A DNA stretch of 64,000 nucleotides from Zhouia amylolytica (GCF_900116365.1 NZ_FPAG01000006.1:124001-188000); one strand, 5' to 3'. Numbered from the stretch's first letter, positions 17,507 through 25,447 are shown. Notes: generated from the letters alone by a model not told the origin. Program-made: numbers and translations.

Positions 17507-17530
17507 GGGACGGTCATTTATGACTGTTCC
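17507..17530 (+). terminator. Hairpin just after rsgA
   Basis: GGGACGGTCAT (from 17507) is followed by TT and ATGACTGTTCC (17520-17530), giving about ten pairs including two G-T pairs. It lies 10 bp after the rsgA stop. No clear T tract follows, so termination is likely but not certain. Confidence 0.45.
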
Positions 17531-17572
17531 TTACCTTTAAGTCCAAGTTAATCTTGTCAACCTCTTCGCTCT

Positions 17573-17790
17573 GAACTGTGCCAATCCATTGCCCAATCAA
17601 TATACATTAGGTTTTCGGCAAAACTCATTGATTCTGCTACGAGAATTAAATATATTTTTGAAGTTTCAAATTGTCCGAAATATTCTTTTATTAAATCATT
17701 TTCTTGGGCGATTAGTGATGTTGAAAATGAAAAATAAGAGGGTTGTCGGTATTAAGAGCTTTTCGATAGTACTCAATTATTTTTTGGGGT
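17573..17790 (-). pseudogene. Truncated, decayed copy of the DinB-family gene at 19292-19831
   Basis: About 200 bp match the 5' part of the intact DinB gene about 2 kb away. Shared stretches include CAAAACTCATTG, GAGAATTAAATAT and CATTTTCTTGGGCGAT. Three lesions are visible. The start ATG is ATC (17765-17767), about 42 bp are missing near 17630 between short GA-TCTG repeats, and everything after the first third of the gene is absent. The surrounding gap (17498-17930) otherwise holds only the rsgA hairpin and, near 17830-17925, a possible degenerate intergenic element beginning GCTAACGTGATAG. Confidence 0.75.
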
Positions 17791-17930
17791 TTACATTACA
17801 GTTAAAAGTTTTTGAGCCTTCAACTTTCTGCTAACGTGATAGTTTTTGAATAGTTACTTGGACGAGTTACTAATTTAGCAAAAAGGGACGAACCAAAGGA
17901 AATTTCCATAGCAGTGAATTATAAACTTTG

Positions 17931-19181
17931 TTAATCCTTGTTATATTTTTTTATTTCGCTAACATACTTTTCCAGTTCAGGTTCATTATTCATTCTTGCG
18001 ATCTGAATAGCTTGTTCATACCATTTTCTTGATTCTTTAAAATCACCTTTTATCCTGTAATAATTCCCTTTGGCAAAATGTAAAATGGATGCATTCGGAA
18101 ATTTATGAAGACCTGATTCTATTATTTCAAGAGCATCGGTGAACCGGTTATTATCTGTATAAAAACCAGAAAATCTATTAAACCATCTGGCCTGACGATA
18201 GTAATTCTTAATAAAAGTTTTGCCATCGATTTCAGTCATTAACTCATCGAAGAGTATAAAATTATTTTCTTTAAGAGCTTGTAGCAGAAGATAGTGCTTG
18301 GTGTCGGAATGAATCTCATCTGAAATATGATATTTTTCACCCCTGGTTTGATAATGTTTTTTAAGACTATCAATACCTCCAAAATCTTTAAACTCCTGGA
18401 CTGAATAAAACCTTAGTGGGCCATAGTCACTAAAAAATAATTTTAATCCCTCATTTATGGTGGTTAATGGAGTGGTATAATGATTCTCATTATCGGAAAG
18501 ATTATATTCCCATAGTATATTTTTTACCGGATACTTTTGAAAAATAGAATCTAAAGAAGCCATGGATGCTGCAGCCCAATTTTCAACAGTTCCTAAGGTT
18601 GCATATAGTTGTATATCATCTTTAGGTGCTGATTTCAACATTTTGCCTGCCATTTCCAGGCGATCTTTAGAAATATGTGTCGGACTCGATAAAAGAAAGC
18701 CATTAAAAAGATGAGGTTTTTGGGCAAAGATTTGAATTCCCAGGCCGGCTGCCATTTCCCATCCAAAATAAATGCGCTCGTCGAGGGTATTAAACCTGGT
18801 ATTTATTTTGGGAATCAATTCTTCTTCCATGAATTGAATAAATTTAGATGACTCCTTATAAAACAGGTTGCGTCTTTTTACCGGATCTGTATTTATTCCA
18901 ACAACAATGAATTCAGGTGCCATTTCTTGCCATACAAGATTTTGCTGAAACACAATGCCATTTAAAAAATAACGTTGCCCATCCAGGACATAAAGAACTG
19001 GGTATTTATTTGAATTTTTTTCGTAGTCGGCAGGTAAGAAGATTTGGATTTCCCGTTCTTCCTGTAATACATCAGATTTTAAAACTATCGAATGATTAAA
19101 TAATGTTCCTTCTTTTGTACTTTGAGATACGACTTGATTGAATGTTAAAAGAAGAAATAGTATGAAACAGACTTTTTTCAT
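17931..19181 (-). CDS. Exported esterase (Fes/D-like alpha/beta hydrolase) with TPR-like C-terminus
   Basis: The 416-residue protein has a signal peptide (MKKVCFILFLLLTFNQVVSQ). Residues about 25-270 are an esterase domain of the enterochelin-esterase/S-formylglutathione-hydrolase superfamily, with REIQIFLPADYEKNSNKYPV and YPVLYVLDGQRYF. The usual GxSxG elbow appears altered to FGWEMAAGLG near residue 135, so the serine seems to be missing. Residues about 340-410 form one or two TPR-like helical hairpins (ALEIIESGLHKFPNASILHF and KGDFKESRKWYEQAIQIA). Members process siderophores or esters; the missing serine argues against normal activity. Confidence 0.78.
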   Translation of the reverse strand: MKKVCFILFLLLTFNQVVSQSTKEGTLFNHSIVLKSDVLQEEREIQIFLPADYEKNSNKYPVLYVLDGQRYFLNGIVFQQNLVWQEMAPEFIVVGINTDPVKRRNLFYKESSKFIQFMEEELIPKINTRFNTLDERIYFGWEMAAGLGIQIFAQKPHLFNGFLLSSPTHISKDRLEMAGKMLKSAPKDDIQLYATLGTVENWAAASMASLDSIFQKYPVKNILWEYNLSDNENHYTTPLTTINEGLKLFFSDYGPLRFYSVQEFKDFGGIDSLKKHYQTRGEKYHISDEIHSDTKHYLLLQALKENNFILFDELMTEIDGKTFIKNYYRQARWFNRFSGFYTDNNRFTDALEIIESGLHKFPNASILHFAKGNYYRIKGDFKESRKWYEQAIQIARMNNEPELEKYVSEIKKYNKD

Positions 19182-19198
19182 ATCATTTTGGTGTTTAG

Positions 19199-19291
19199 TG
19201 CTAACGGTTTTATATATGATTTAGGAATGGAACAGTTCACAGGATTATTCCGTGAAAGGAATTAGGTTAAATGTATGTATTTCATTTGGTA
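19199..19291. repeat. Inverted-repeat-type intergenic element, left boundary
   Basis: CTAACGGTTTTATATATG (19201-19218) lies 20 bp upstream of the esterase ATG and matches the outer end seen at 14511 and 22247. The right end is not obvious before the DinB stop codon, so the copy is shortened or degenerate. Confidence 0.4.
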
Positions 19292-19831
19292 TTATTGGTA
19301 CAAAACATATCTCGGCGGTTTTAGTCCATTGAGTCGCATATAAACAAGCATTTGTGCTCGGTGGTGGGTTATGTGATCGGCAAGCAATAATAAAATCTGT
19401 CTTTTTGTTCGGTCTGCTCCAAAATAGTCCAATCTTTCTTGTAGTCTATTCACGTCAAAATTTGAGATGTACTCTATTGTTTTGTCAAAAGTCTCACTGA
19501 TTTTGGCAATCATTTCCTTTTTTGATTTGTTATCCACTTTGAGTTCCGTATCGGTATTCCAGTCTCTGGCTTCACGTCCTCCCATCAATGATTGACTATG
19601 CCAATCCATGGCCCAACCAATATGCATTAAGTTTTCCGCAAAACTCATTGAATCTGGTGTTGCTTTAAACTCATATTTATTTTCAGGCATAGATTCTGCT
19701 ACGAGAATTAAATATGTTTTTGAAGTTTCAAGTCGTTCCAAATATTCTTTGATAAAATCATTTTCTTGGGCGATGAGCGATGGTGAAAATGAAAATAATA
19801 AAAGGGTTGTTAGCATTATGAGTTTTTTCAT
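19292..19831 (-). CDS. Exported DinB/YfiT-family protein
   Basis: The ATG at 19829-19831 is chosen over an upstream TTG because it starts a standard signal peptide (MKKLIMLTTLLLFSFSPSLIAQ). The four-helix DinB domain follows. Its putative metal ligands are H in LMHIGWAMDWHSQSL (near residues 71-80) and the late pair in LLLADHITHHRAQMLVYMR, matching the three-histidine pattern of DinB/YfiT. The family includes thiol transferases and hydrolases, usually cytosolic, so an exported version is notable but common in Bacteroidota. A decayed partial copy lies at 17573-17790. Confidence 0.85.
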   Translation of the reverse strand: MKKLIMLTTLLLFSFSPSLIAQENDFIKEYLERLETSKTYLILVAESMPENKYEFKATPDSMSFAENLMHIGWAMDWHSQSLMGGREARDWNTDTELKVDNKSKKEMIAKISETFDKTIEYISNFDVNRLQERLDYFGADRTKRQILLLLADHITHHRAQMLVYMRLNGLKPPRYVLYQ

Positions 19832-19958
19832 AGTAATCAATTTCTTAAAGATTTATAATTCCAAATAAAAATCCCTGATTCCAGATGACTTGCTGGATTC
19901 AGATATAGGCGAGAGCAAGCAATTATTTATAGTCATTGTTGTTTACAGGTATTTACCT

Positions 19959-20507
19959 TTAAAGAATTCTAATTCCCAAGAATTGATCAGCCATGATTAA
20001 TATTGAACTAAAAAAAATTACTACTAGCAGAGTTAAAATATTAAACTTCCAATTCAGTTGGTGCTTCTTCGAAATTCGATACACTAAAAAAAATAAAATT
20101 GCGCTAACAATTATTGACAAGGTGAAAAGTCCCAAACCAAAAAAATCACTGACTCTTCCTTCATCATTAGGTTTAATGAAATTAAAAAAACCAGCCATGA
20201 CTCTCATGTATAATGGAGTGAACAACAATGGATAGACCAGTTTATTCCAACCTTTTTTCAAAAGAAACATAAAAACAATTAAAGCTTGTAAAATTGTAAT
20301 TAAAGGTCCAGAAGCGGATATGTAAATTTTATGCCAATCGGTCTGCTCTTGCCCGGTTAAAGGAGATACAGTATTGAGAGTCATAATTGCTTCATATCCC
20401 AGAGCTTCACTTGTAACCCAATGGGTAAATTCATGAATAAGCCATGTGAAGAGTACAGCCCCTGCGCTGGCTAATACGTATTTCGCAGTAATTTTTGTGT
20501 CAGTCAT
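19959..20507 (-). CDS. M50-like membrane metalloprotease or related protein
   Basis: This 182-residue protein has about five predicted membrane helices. The first contains the zinc motif H25-E-F-T-H29 (WLIHEFTHW), as in site-2 proteases. A later YISASGPLITILQALI segment (about residues 67-82) resembles the conserved ASAGP/AAGP region of M50 proteins. A third ligand such as the LDG aspartate of SpoIVFB/S2P is not evident: the later motif reads FIKPNDEGRVSDFFG. It may therefore be a peptidase with an atypical third ligand or a non-catalytic relative. Single-gene unit. Confidence 0.7.
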   Translation of the reverse strand: MTDTKITAKYVLASAGAVLFTWLIHEFTHWVTSEALGYEAIMTLNTVSPLTGQEQTDWHKIYISASGPLITILQALIVFMFLLKKGWNKLVYPLLFTPLYMRVMAGFFNFIKPNDEGRVSDFFGLGLFTLSIIVSAILFFLVYRISKKHQLNWKFNILTLLVVIFFSSILIMADQFLGIRIL

Positions 20508-20514
20508 ATTTTAA

Positions 20515-20706
20515 TTGGTGTTCGTATGGTTTAGCTATGATTCTGTTACGTAAAAACCAAAGGAATCCATGAATACCTGATTAACCATCAATATTACATG
20601 AATAAAATCTTCGTGGATATTTCGCCGTAAACCGAAGATAGCAAATCTTTGAGATCTTTCCGAGAGGAAGGTTTGGAGCAATGAACTTTATACGATGTTG
20701 TGCATT
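20515..20706. repeat. Inverted-repeat-type intergenic element with right boundary
   Basis: The element starts near TGGTGTTCGTATGG (20517-20530), just 8 bp upstream of the M50-like gene's ATG. It ends with TATACGATGTTGTGC (20690-20704), 8 bp before the stop codon of the next gene. The right end resembles TATATGCGGTGTTGTG at 22360. Interior AACCAAAGGAAT (20556-20567) is shared with other intergenic segments of this region. Confidence 0.5.
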
Positions 20707-20713
20707 CGCTTTT

Positions 20714-21472
20714 TTAGTTTTCGACGATTTCCTGGAGCAGTTTAACAAATTCCTCCGGAGAAGACCATTGAGGATTGTGGTCAGCTTCTAATTGCAAAAC
20801 AATCCATCCCTTTTCCTTAGCACGTTCGGCTTGAGAGGCAAAATCATCATTTTTTGGTTCTTTACCTTTGTCAACCGTCAGGACATAGGTTGTTGGAAGT
20901 TTTATCCTCAAAGGGTTTTTAAGAATTATGGTGTCTGTGTAAGTTTTATACGGATGAGGCACATCCTTTGGTGGTTTTTGTCCTTCTGCAACCCAAGTTG
21001 GTATTAGATATCCATTTACATTTCTAAAAGGACCTTCATTTTTTATTTTGAAAATGGATGAAATACTCTCACCATTTTCAGGAATGACTGCATCAACATA
21101 TACAAGTTTCTTTATCCTTTTTGGAATACTGTCAGCTACTCCGGTAATAACCATTCCACCATAGCTATGACCAACTAAAATAACATCATGAAGGTCTTCA
21201 TAAAGAATTGTATTTACAATATCTGTGATATGTGTTTTTAATCCAATTTCAGGTGATGATAAATGAACTCTTTCACCTTGGCCGGTAAGAGTTGGTCTAT
21301 AAACTATATTACCATTTTCACTAAGTAATGAGTCCACCTCTTTAAAAGCCCATCCACCACCCCAGGTCCCGTGAACTAAAACAAAAACCGATTTATTGCC
21401 GCTTTGGGAATATAAAGTTTGTAAGGATATGGTTAATACGATGCAGGTCAATAATATCCGACAATATTTCAT
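20714..21472 (-). CDS. Exported alpha/beta hydrolase (HNL/salicylate-esterase-like)
   Basis: The 252-residue protein has a signal peptide (about residues 1-22). The fold begins with VFVLVHGTWGGGWAF (oxyanion HGTW at 34-37). The nucleophile elbow is G-H-S103-Y-G, the aspartate lies in the LEADHNPQW neighbourhood or just before, and the histidine is in that same motif near residue 236. The compact core and the HGTWGGGW loop resemble plant methyl-salicylate esterase and hydroxynitrile-lyase-type hydrolases found widely in bacteria. Substrate unknown. Intergenic elements flank the gene on both sides. Confidence 0.85.
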   Translation of the reverse strand: MKYCRILLTCIVLTISLQTLYSQSGNKSVFVLVHGTWGGGWAFKEVDSLLSENGNIVYRPTLTGQGERVHLSSPEIGLKTHITDIVNTILYEDLHDVILVGHSYGGMVITGVADSIPKRIKKLVYVDAVIPENGESISSIFKIKNEGPFRNVNGYLIPTWVAEGQKPPKDVPHPYKTYTDTIILKNPLRIKLPTTYVLTVDKGKEPKNDDFASQAERAKEKGWIVLQLEADHNPQWSSPEEFVKLLQEIVEN

Positions 21473-21512
21473 AATACTTAAATTTTAAAAATCATACTTG
21501 TTTAAAGGTAAC

Positions 21513-21648
21513 GCACAACGGCTCCGGCTATTAATAGTTGCGATTAATGACACTGTATTGGCTCAGAGTCAAAAACCCTGTAAAGTTTTGTGGTAAGCAG
21601 CGCTCTGCCCTGCATAGGAATCAGCTGTATTGGCGGTGTTGCTTAACA
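21513..21648. repeat. Inverted-repeat-type intergenic element
   Basis: The element begins GCACAACGGCTCCGGCTATT (21513-21532), 40 bp upstream of the hydrolase ATG. It ends TATTGGCGGTGTTGC (21628-21642). The outer ends GCACAACG and CGGTGTTGC are imperfect inverted repeats. A second right-end-like sequence, GGCGTTGTTGGCC, sits at 21722-21734, so two elements may be stacked. Confidence 0.5.
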
Positions 21649-21744
21649 ATGATAATTAGAACCTGTTATTTTATTAAAATTAGGAATTTAAATTTAGTTG
21701 GTTACTGAGAAATTTGTAACAGGCGTTGTTGGCCAATGTTAATT

Positions 21745-22227
21745 TTAATTTCTCAAATATCTGGAAGGTATTTTTAAGTTTTCAGATTCAATGGTCCATA
21801 AAAGACTAACAATCCACCAACGTTTTTGATAGTAAGTCAACTGATAACTATTTATACCCTTTTCTTCCAGTCCTTCAGAGTCCTTGCCATAGAAACTTTG
21901 AAATACCTGTGCTATTCCATTGTATTCATCGACAACTTTATAGATTTCCCTTTCAAGATATCCCTCTTCATAGTACGGATCTTTTAATAGTATTAAGAAG
22001 TCATCAATGGATACAGTTTCGGCATTTGAGGAATTGGCAACTGTGAGTATTGCTGAAGGATGAAATAAATTTCTAATTGCGGTAGTATCCATTTTTTCTC
22101 CCTTTTCAATTGTTATTTGATCAAGAAGTTCATTCACTATTCCATCAATTGAGGAAAGTTTATTTTCTTGCGCTAAAATAATTGTCGGAAATAGTAATAA
22201 ATAAATTAAGGTTTTAAGATTATTCAT
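21745..22227 (-). CDS. Exported NTF2/SnoaL-like protein
   Basis: The start is the ATG at 22225-22227, which opens a signal peptide (MNNLKTLIYLLLFPTIILAQ). The longer frame begins at a TTG that overlaps the upstream repeat. The mature part resembles an NTF2-like domain: IDGIVNELLDQITIEKG, FHPSAILTVANSS, a helix ISIDDFLILLKD-like segment, and closing strands GINSYQLTYYQKRWWIVSLLW. This architecture is seen in many small Bacteroidota secreted proteins of unknown function. It is the last clear unit of the cassette-like region. Confidence 0.7.
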   Translation of the reverse strand: MNNLKTLIYLLLFPTIILAQENKLSSIDGIVNELLDQITIEKGEKMDTTAIRNLFHPSAILTVANSSNAETVSIDDFLILLKDPYYEEGYLEREIYKVVDEYNGIAQVFQSFYGKDSEGLEEKGINSYQLTYYQKRWWIVSLLWTIESENLKIPSRYLRN

Positions 22228-22246
22228 GTAGTATTCATTAAGGTTT

Positions 22247-22375
22247 GCCAACGATTTTGTATATGTTTTGTTACCTTGGTTGAAGACTAAGATAAAAAAA
22301 TAAGTCTTATAGTGTTTATCCTGAGTGGCTTATCTCTGGGAAAGTCAGTGGTGATGAACTATATGCGGTGTTGTG
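22247..22375. repeat. Best-preserved inverted-repeat intergenic element
   Basis: Outer left end GCCAACGATTTTGTATATG (22247-22265) and right end TATATGCGGTGTTGTG (22360-22375) are imperfect inverted repeats of each other; TATATG/CATATA and CAAC/GTTG are the conserved blocks. The total length is about 129 bp. It starts 19 bp upstream of the NTF2-like ATG. I recall similar elements between small accessory genes in many Bacteroidota, but cannot name a published family. Confidence 0.55.
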
Positions 22376-22477
22376 ATTAGATTTTTATGGGACAACGTCA
22401 AATTTAGTTTTTACGTTTTTGTCGAATATTGTGGTCATAATTTCTGAATCGATTACTTAAACCTAGGTAATTAAACC

Positions 22478-23002
22478 TCATAACACCCATTTCTTAATTT
22501 TTCTGTTGAGCTTCTTCTCATTGTTCCCAAACCACTTCGCTACGATCGTACCTTCTTTATCAATCAGGAAAAAATACGGCCAGCCATCAATCTGATATAC
22601 TTCACTGATCTTAGCCTTATCCTTCGCCTCCCATATAGAAGTACATTCAAAATCTATCTTCGCTTTCTCAGCCATTTTTTTCCAATGCGCTTTCGCATCG
22701 TCCCAATGAAATGAAATCACCTTTAATTCCTCGGCATACTTTTTCTGTACGCGATTCATTTGCTTATAGGTACCCCAGCAAGGTCCGCAATAGGTGGCGG
22801 TAAAATTCAATAATACATATTGCTTACCCCGATAGTCCTCTAAAGCGATCTCCTTACCTTCCTCGTCAATACCAATAAAATTATAGGCTTGATCCCCTTC
22901 ATCTACCGTCAGATCCTCTTGAGCGTAAACACCCGTTGTAATCAGAAATAAACCAAATATTAAAAATAAAAGCCTTGAGGTCGGACTGCAAGAATAAGTC
23001 AT
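22478..23002 (-). CDS. Exported TlpA-like thioredoxin-fold protein
   Basis: The 174-residue protein has a signal or anchor segment (LLFLIFGLFLITTGVYAQ, residues 11-28). A thioredoxin fold of the TlpA/ResA type follows: VLLNFTATYCGPCWGTYKQM with the redox motif C72-G-P-C75, and the cis-proline region IDGWPYFFLIDKEGTIV. TlpA-like proteins reduce disulfides or support cytochrome maturation in the periplasm, or serve as stress reductases. No cytochrome biogenesis genes adjoin. The start codon is likely but a shorter start within the signal region is possible. Confidence 0.87.
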   Translation of the reverse strand: MTYSCSPTSRLLFLIFGLFLITTGVYAQEDLTVDEGDQAYNFIGIDEEGKEIALEDYRGKQYVLLNFTATYCGPCWGTYKQMNRVQKKYAEELKVISFHWDDAKAHWKKMAEKAKIDFECTSIWEAKDKAKISEVYQIDGWPYFFLIDKEGTIVAKWFGNNEKKLNRKIKKWVL

Positions 23003-23218
23003 AGGTGGAACTGTAATGTCAAATTTAATATGATCGACAATATAGTAAATTTATGATATAATTAGCGTAATAGCCTTACAGTTTGTTCTGGAATTTACAC
23101 GATAAGAAGTGTTTTTCTTGTAGGACTTACTTCCGTCAGGGGGTACATCTAATAATTCCTCACAATAACGGCTATGAGGTCGATTATATCACCTCCTTAA
23201 TTTTTGAATGCCCGGCTA

Positions 23219-23971
23219 TTAAACTTTAAAATCAACAAACTGCAGGGCATAACTGTCTTTACCCTTTCGGTCATAGAAATTGTCTTCCGACTTTATAAGA
23301 TCCTGGCAACACAAAATAACGAACCGCGAACGTTCCGGATGTTCCAATGGGTCACAGGTTAATACAATTTCCCCCATATCCGACTTCCCTTTCTGCACAA
23401 CAACAGCATCACCGGTGTAAGCCATCGTTTCGTATGTATTTAGGTCGATTTCTACGACGATTACCATCAGTTCCAGGTGGGTAACCCGTTTCTTCAGTCG
23501 ATCGGAGGGTTCAAGGTTCTTTATATGTAGACTGTTCGTTTCAGTAGCATACATTATTTCACCATGTAATTTCGTAGATAGGGGAGCGCCCGGATTCAGG
23601 GCGAAGTCTTTTAATAACTGAAAGCCTTTCCTGAAACCTAATCCCTTAATAAGGCTGCGCTCACCTGGTTCCGATAACGTATCCTCCTTAATGATCCTTG
23701 TGAACAACCCGGTTAGCTTTGCATACAACTTGTTTACAGAAGCCTGATAACTAAAATACTTAATTGCTGCATACACTGATTTGGCAGTCAAAGAAGCTTT
23801 TCCAAATTCTGAAACATTCTGCTTTACCTCCTTTAAACTAGGCAAGGTTTGGATCATATCCGCGGTGACGGTGACCGTCCTCCTCCTGGTAAAGGTTTTT
23901 CCATCCTTGTTGTAATAGGTGGTGTTTCCTATGCTTCCTGATAACCGAACCGGACCTTTTACTTCTCCCAT
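23219..23971 (-). CDS. Bacteroidota-specific protein of unknown function
   Basis: The start is the ATG at 23969-23971, two codons inside the longest frame. The 250-residue protein opens MGEVKGPVRLSGSIGNTTYY and soon has RRRTVTVTADMIQTLP. I recall many Bacteroidota proteins starting with a similar R-x-xG-I-x-GxIGNxTYY pattern, which are unnamed and often occur in several copies per genome. A helical middle (about residues 45-115) precedes a beta-rich C-terminal half that ends KDSYALQFVDFKV. No signal peptide or membrane segment is visible. Function unknown. Confidence 0.7.
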   Translation of the reverse strand: MGEVKGPVRLSGSIGNTTYYNKDGKTFTRRRTVTVTADMIQTLPSLKEVKQNVSEFGKASLTAKSVYAAIKYFSYQASVNKLYAKLTGLFTRIIKEDTLSEPGERSLIKGLGFRKGFQLLKDFALNPGAPLSTKLHGEIMYATETNSLHIKNLEPSDRLKKRVTHLELMVIVVEIDLNTYETMAYTGDAVVVQKGKSDMGEIVLTCDPLEHPERSRFVILCCQDLIKSEDNFYDRKGKDSYALQFVDFKV

Positions 23972-24328
23972 AATCAATAAATTAGCGTTGATGAATAGTT
24001 TAATATAACCCTTAATTAAAACGAATCCATGAAATCTTATCTTTTTTCGACGAAAAACACTACATGAAATAGGTTTAATCCTACCGTTAAGGTAGTTTTG
24101 TACCCTCTAGGCCCGGTGCAAAGGCATAGATAAGTCATAGATAAGGCATGGATACCATAGGGTTAATATATACCTTCCATGGGGTATAAATAGATGATAA
24201 TCATGTTGAACCAGGTAAATTATGCCATGAAATAGGGATATATTTGAAGAGAAAAGAATAAAAATCAATACTATTTAAAATATTTCTGCTTTTCGAACGA
24301 CTATATAGTATAGCGCATCAACCAATTC
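23972..24328. other. Intergenic stretch upstream of the sigma-factor operon
   Basis: No gene is visible. The segment contains a short stem CTACC-GTTAA-GGTAG (24081-24095), a TAGTTTTG sequence (24093-24100) that fits the -7 pattern but lacks a matching -33 TTG, and an 11-bp tandem array at 24125-24156. It presumably carries the promoter of the sigma-factor operon. Confidence 0.5.
24125..24164. repeat. 11-bp tandem array, CATAGATAAG(T/G) units
   Basis: Units CATAGATAAGT (24125-24135) and CATAGATAAGG (24136-24146) are followed by the diverged CATGGATACC and ATAGGGTT. A related 11-bp array with ATGGGGATAAT units occurs at 63865-63908. Both lie in non-coding DNA. Confidence 0.5.
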
Positions 24329-24892
24329 ATGAATCAAAAAGAAAAAAACAGTGTCATTCAACAACTTACCCGAAAGGAGGAAAGTCGCTTGGTGTACTTT
24401 TTAAAACAGTGGATTCCTAATAAGGAAGATGCCAAAGACATTGCGCAAGATGTGTTCTATAACCTGGTATTAGGGTTCGAAGAAATAAAAGATATCGATA
24501 AAATGACCTCTTGGCTTTATAGCACAGCGAGGTTTAAGGCCATCGACTTCTTACGTAAAAAGAAACCCACCCTGGCTTCGGATATGAACAGGAGCCATGA
24601 TACTGAAGAACAAGCGAGCGACATCTTTGAATGGCTGCAAGACTACATCCCACCGCAACAAGAGATTGTGATGTGGCAGGAAGAGGTCTATGAAGTATTG
24701 GCAAATGCCTTGGCCCGATTACCGGTAGCTCAGCGTGATGCCTTTGTGTTACATGAAATGGAGGGGGTGCCAATGGCAGAAATAGCCAGACAGGAACAGG
24801 TATCGGTTAACACCATATTATCGCGTAAGCGTTATGCCGTTACAGCACTAAAAAAAGAATTACAACTATTGTATAACGAACTAAATGATTAA
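24329..24892 (+). CDS. ECF-type RNA polymerase sigma factor
   Basis: The 187-residue protein has sigma region 2 at about residues 28-90 (PNKEDAKDIAQDVFYNLVLG and MTSWLYSTARFKAIDFLRKK). Region 4 covers about residues 128-178 (ALARLPVAQRDAFVLHEMEG, then the helix-turn-helix MAEIARQEQVSVNTILSRKR). No anti-sigma domain follows in the same protein. It is the first of three plus-strand genes with overlapping ends; the next two encode a small membrane protein and a small acidic protein that may belong to its control circuit. Confidence 0.9.
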   Translation: MNQKEKNSVIQQLTRKEESRLVYFLKQWIPNKEDAKDIAQDVFYNLVLGFEEIKDIDKMTSWLYSTARFKAIDFLRKKKPTLASDMNRSHDTEEQASDIFEWLQDYIPPQQEIVMWQEEVYEVLANALARLPVAQRDAFVLHEMEGVPMAEIARQEQVSVNTILSRKRYAVTALKKELQLLYNELND

Positions 24893-25202
24893 GAATATGA
24901 AAGCATTAAAAATTATCGGAGCCGTAATTCTGGGAGTTACACTCGTCGCTTTGTATGTGTTTGTGATTATGCACTTATGGAACTGGTTAATACCTGATAT
25001 GTTTGGGGTTACCTCTATTACCTATTGGCAGGCAGCCGGACTGTTGCTCCTATTTAAACTATTATTCTTAGGAAACGGTTGGCGATGTAACAAAGATGAA
25101 TCATCTAAGGATGACGAGGCTTATAAAGCCCACTGGAAGTCAAATTTCAGACAACGGTGGGAAGAAAAATGTAAAACTCAACAACAAAACAATGATGAAT
25201 AA
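24885..25202 (+). CDS. Small membrane protein downstream of the sigma factor
   Basis: The ATG at 24885 overlaps the sigma-factor stop by 8 bp; a second in-frame ATG lies at 24897. The 105-residue product has two hydrophobic helices (about residues 8-31 and 46-62) and a charged, helical C-terminus with RWEEKCKTQQQNNDE. The layout suggests a membrane anchor with a cytosolic tail. It could act as an anti-sigma element, but it has no zinc-finger (HxxxCxxC) motif, so that role is inferred from position only. Confidence 0.75.
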   Translation: MIKNMKALKIIGAVILGVTLVALYVFVIMHLWNWLIPDMFGVTSITYWQAAGLLLLFKLLFLGNGWRCNKDESSKDDEAYKAHWKSNFRQRWEEKCKTQQQNNDE

Positions 25203-25428
25203 CACTGCAACCACTTTAGATATTATGGTTTTTGCTACAGGTGTTACCTCTGTAGAACAGGCCAATATTATCCTCGAAAAACTCCTTTTACACGATGGAG
25301 TAAAACAAGCCAATTTCGATATGGAAGACGTAGACAACATCTTACGAGTAGTCTCCAGTGGCATAACCGAAAGAGAAGTAGAACAAATACTACTACAACA
25401 GCGATTGTGGTGCCGCACCCTCGCCTAA
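25195..25428 (+). CDS. Small protein of unknown function, possibly ferredoxin-like fold
   Basis: Two adjacent ATGs (25192 and 25195) overlap the end of the membrane protein gene, which ends at 25202. From the second, the product is 77 residues: MNNTATTLDIMVFATGVTSVEQANIILEKLL and so on. It alternates strand, helix, strand, helix as heavy-metal-associated (HMA-like) domains do, but the CxxC metal motif is absent. The sequence around VKQANFDMEDVDNILRV also fits this fold. Position in the operon suggests a partner of the sigma factor; function is not known. Confidence 0.7.
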   Translation: MNNTATTLDIMVFATGVTSVEQANIILEKLLLHDGVKQANFDMEDVDNILRVVSSGITEREVEQILLQQRLWCRTLA

Positions 25429-25447
25429 AAGGTAAGCCTTGGACAAT

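Noticed and set aside
17589-17834. 81-codon plus-strand ORF after rsgA
   Set aside because: It is antisense to the decayed DinB copy; its counterpart antisense to the intact gene lies at 19608-19868, so the frame is a shadow of the duplicated sequence.
7978-22375. Calling the spacers true integron attC sites
   Set aside because: The boundary boxes only loosely resemble the RYYYAAC and GTTRRRY boxes, and no integron integrase is visible in the window.
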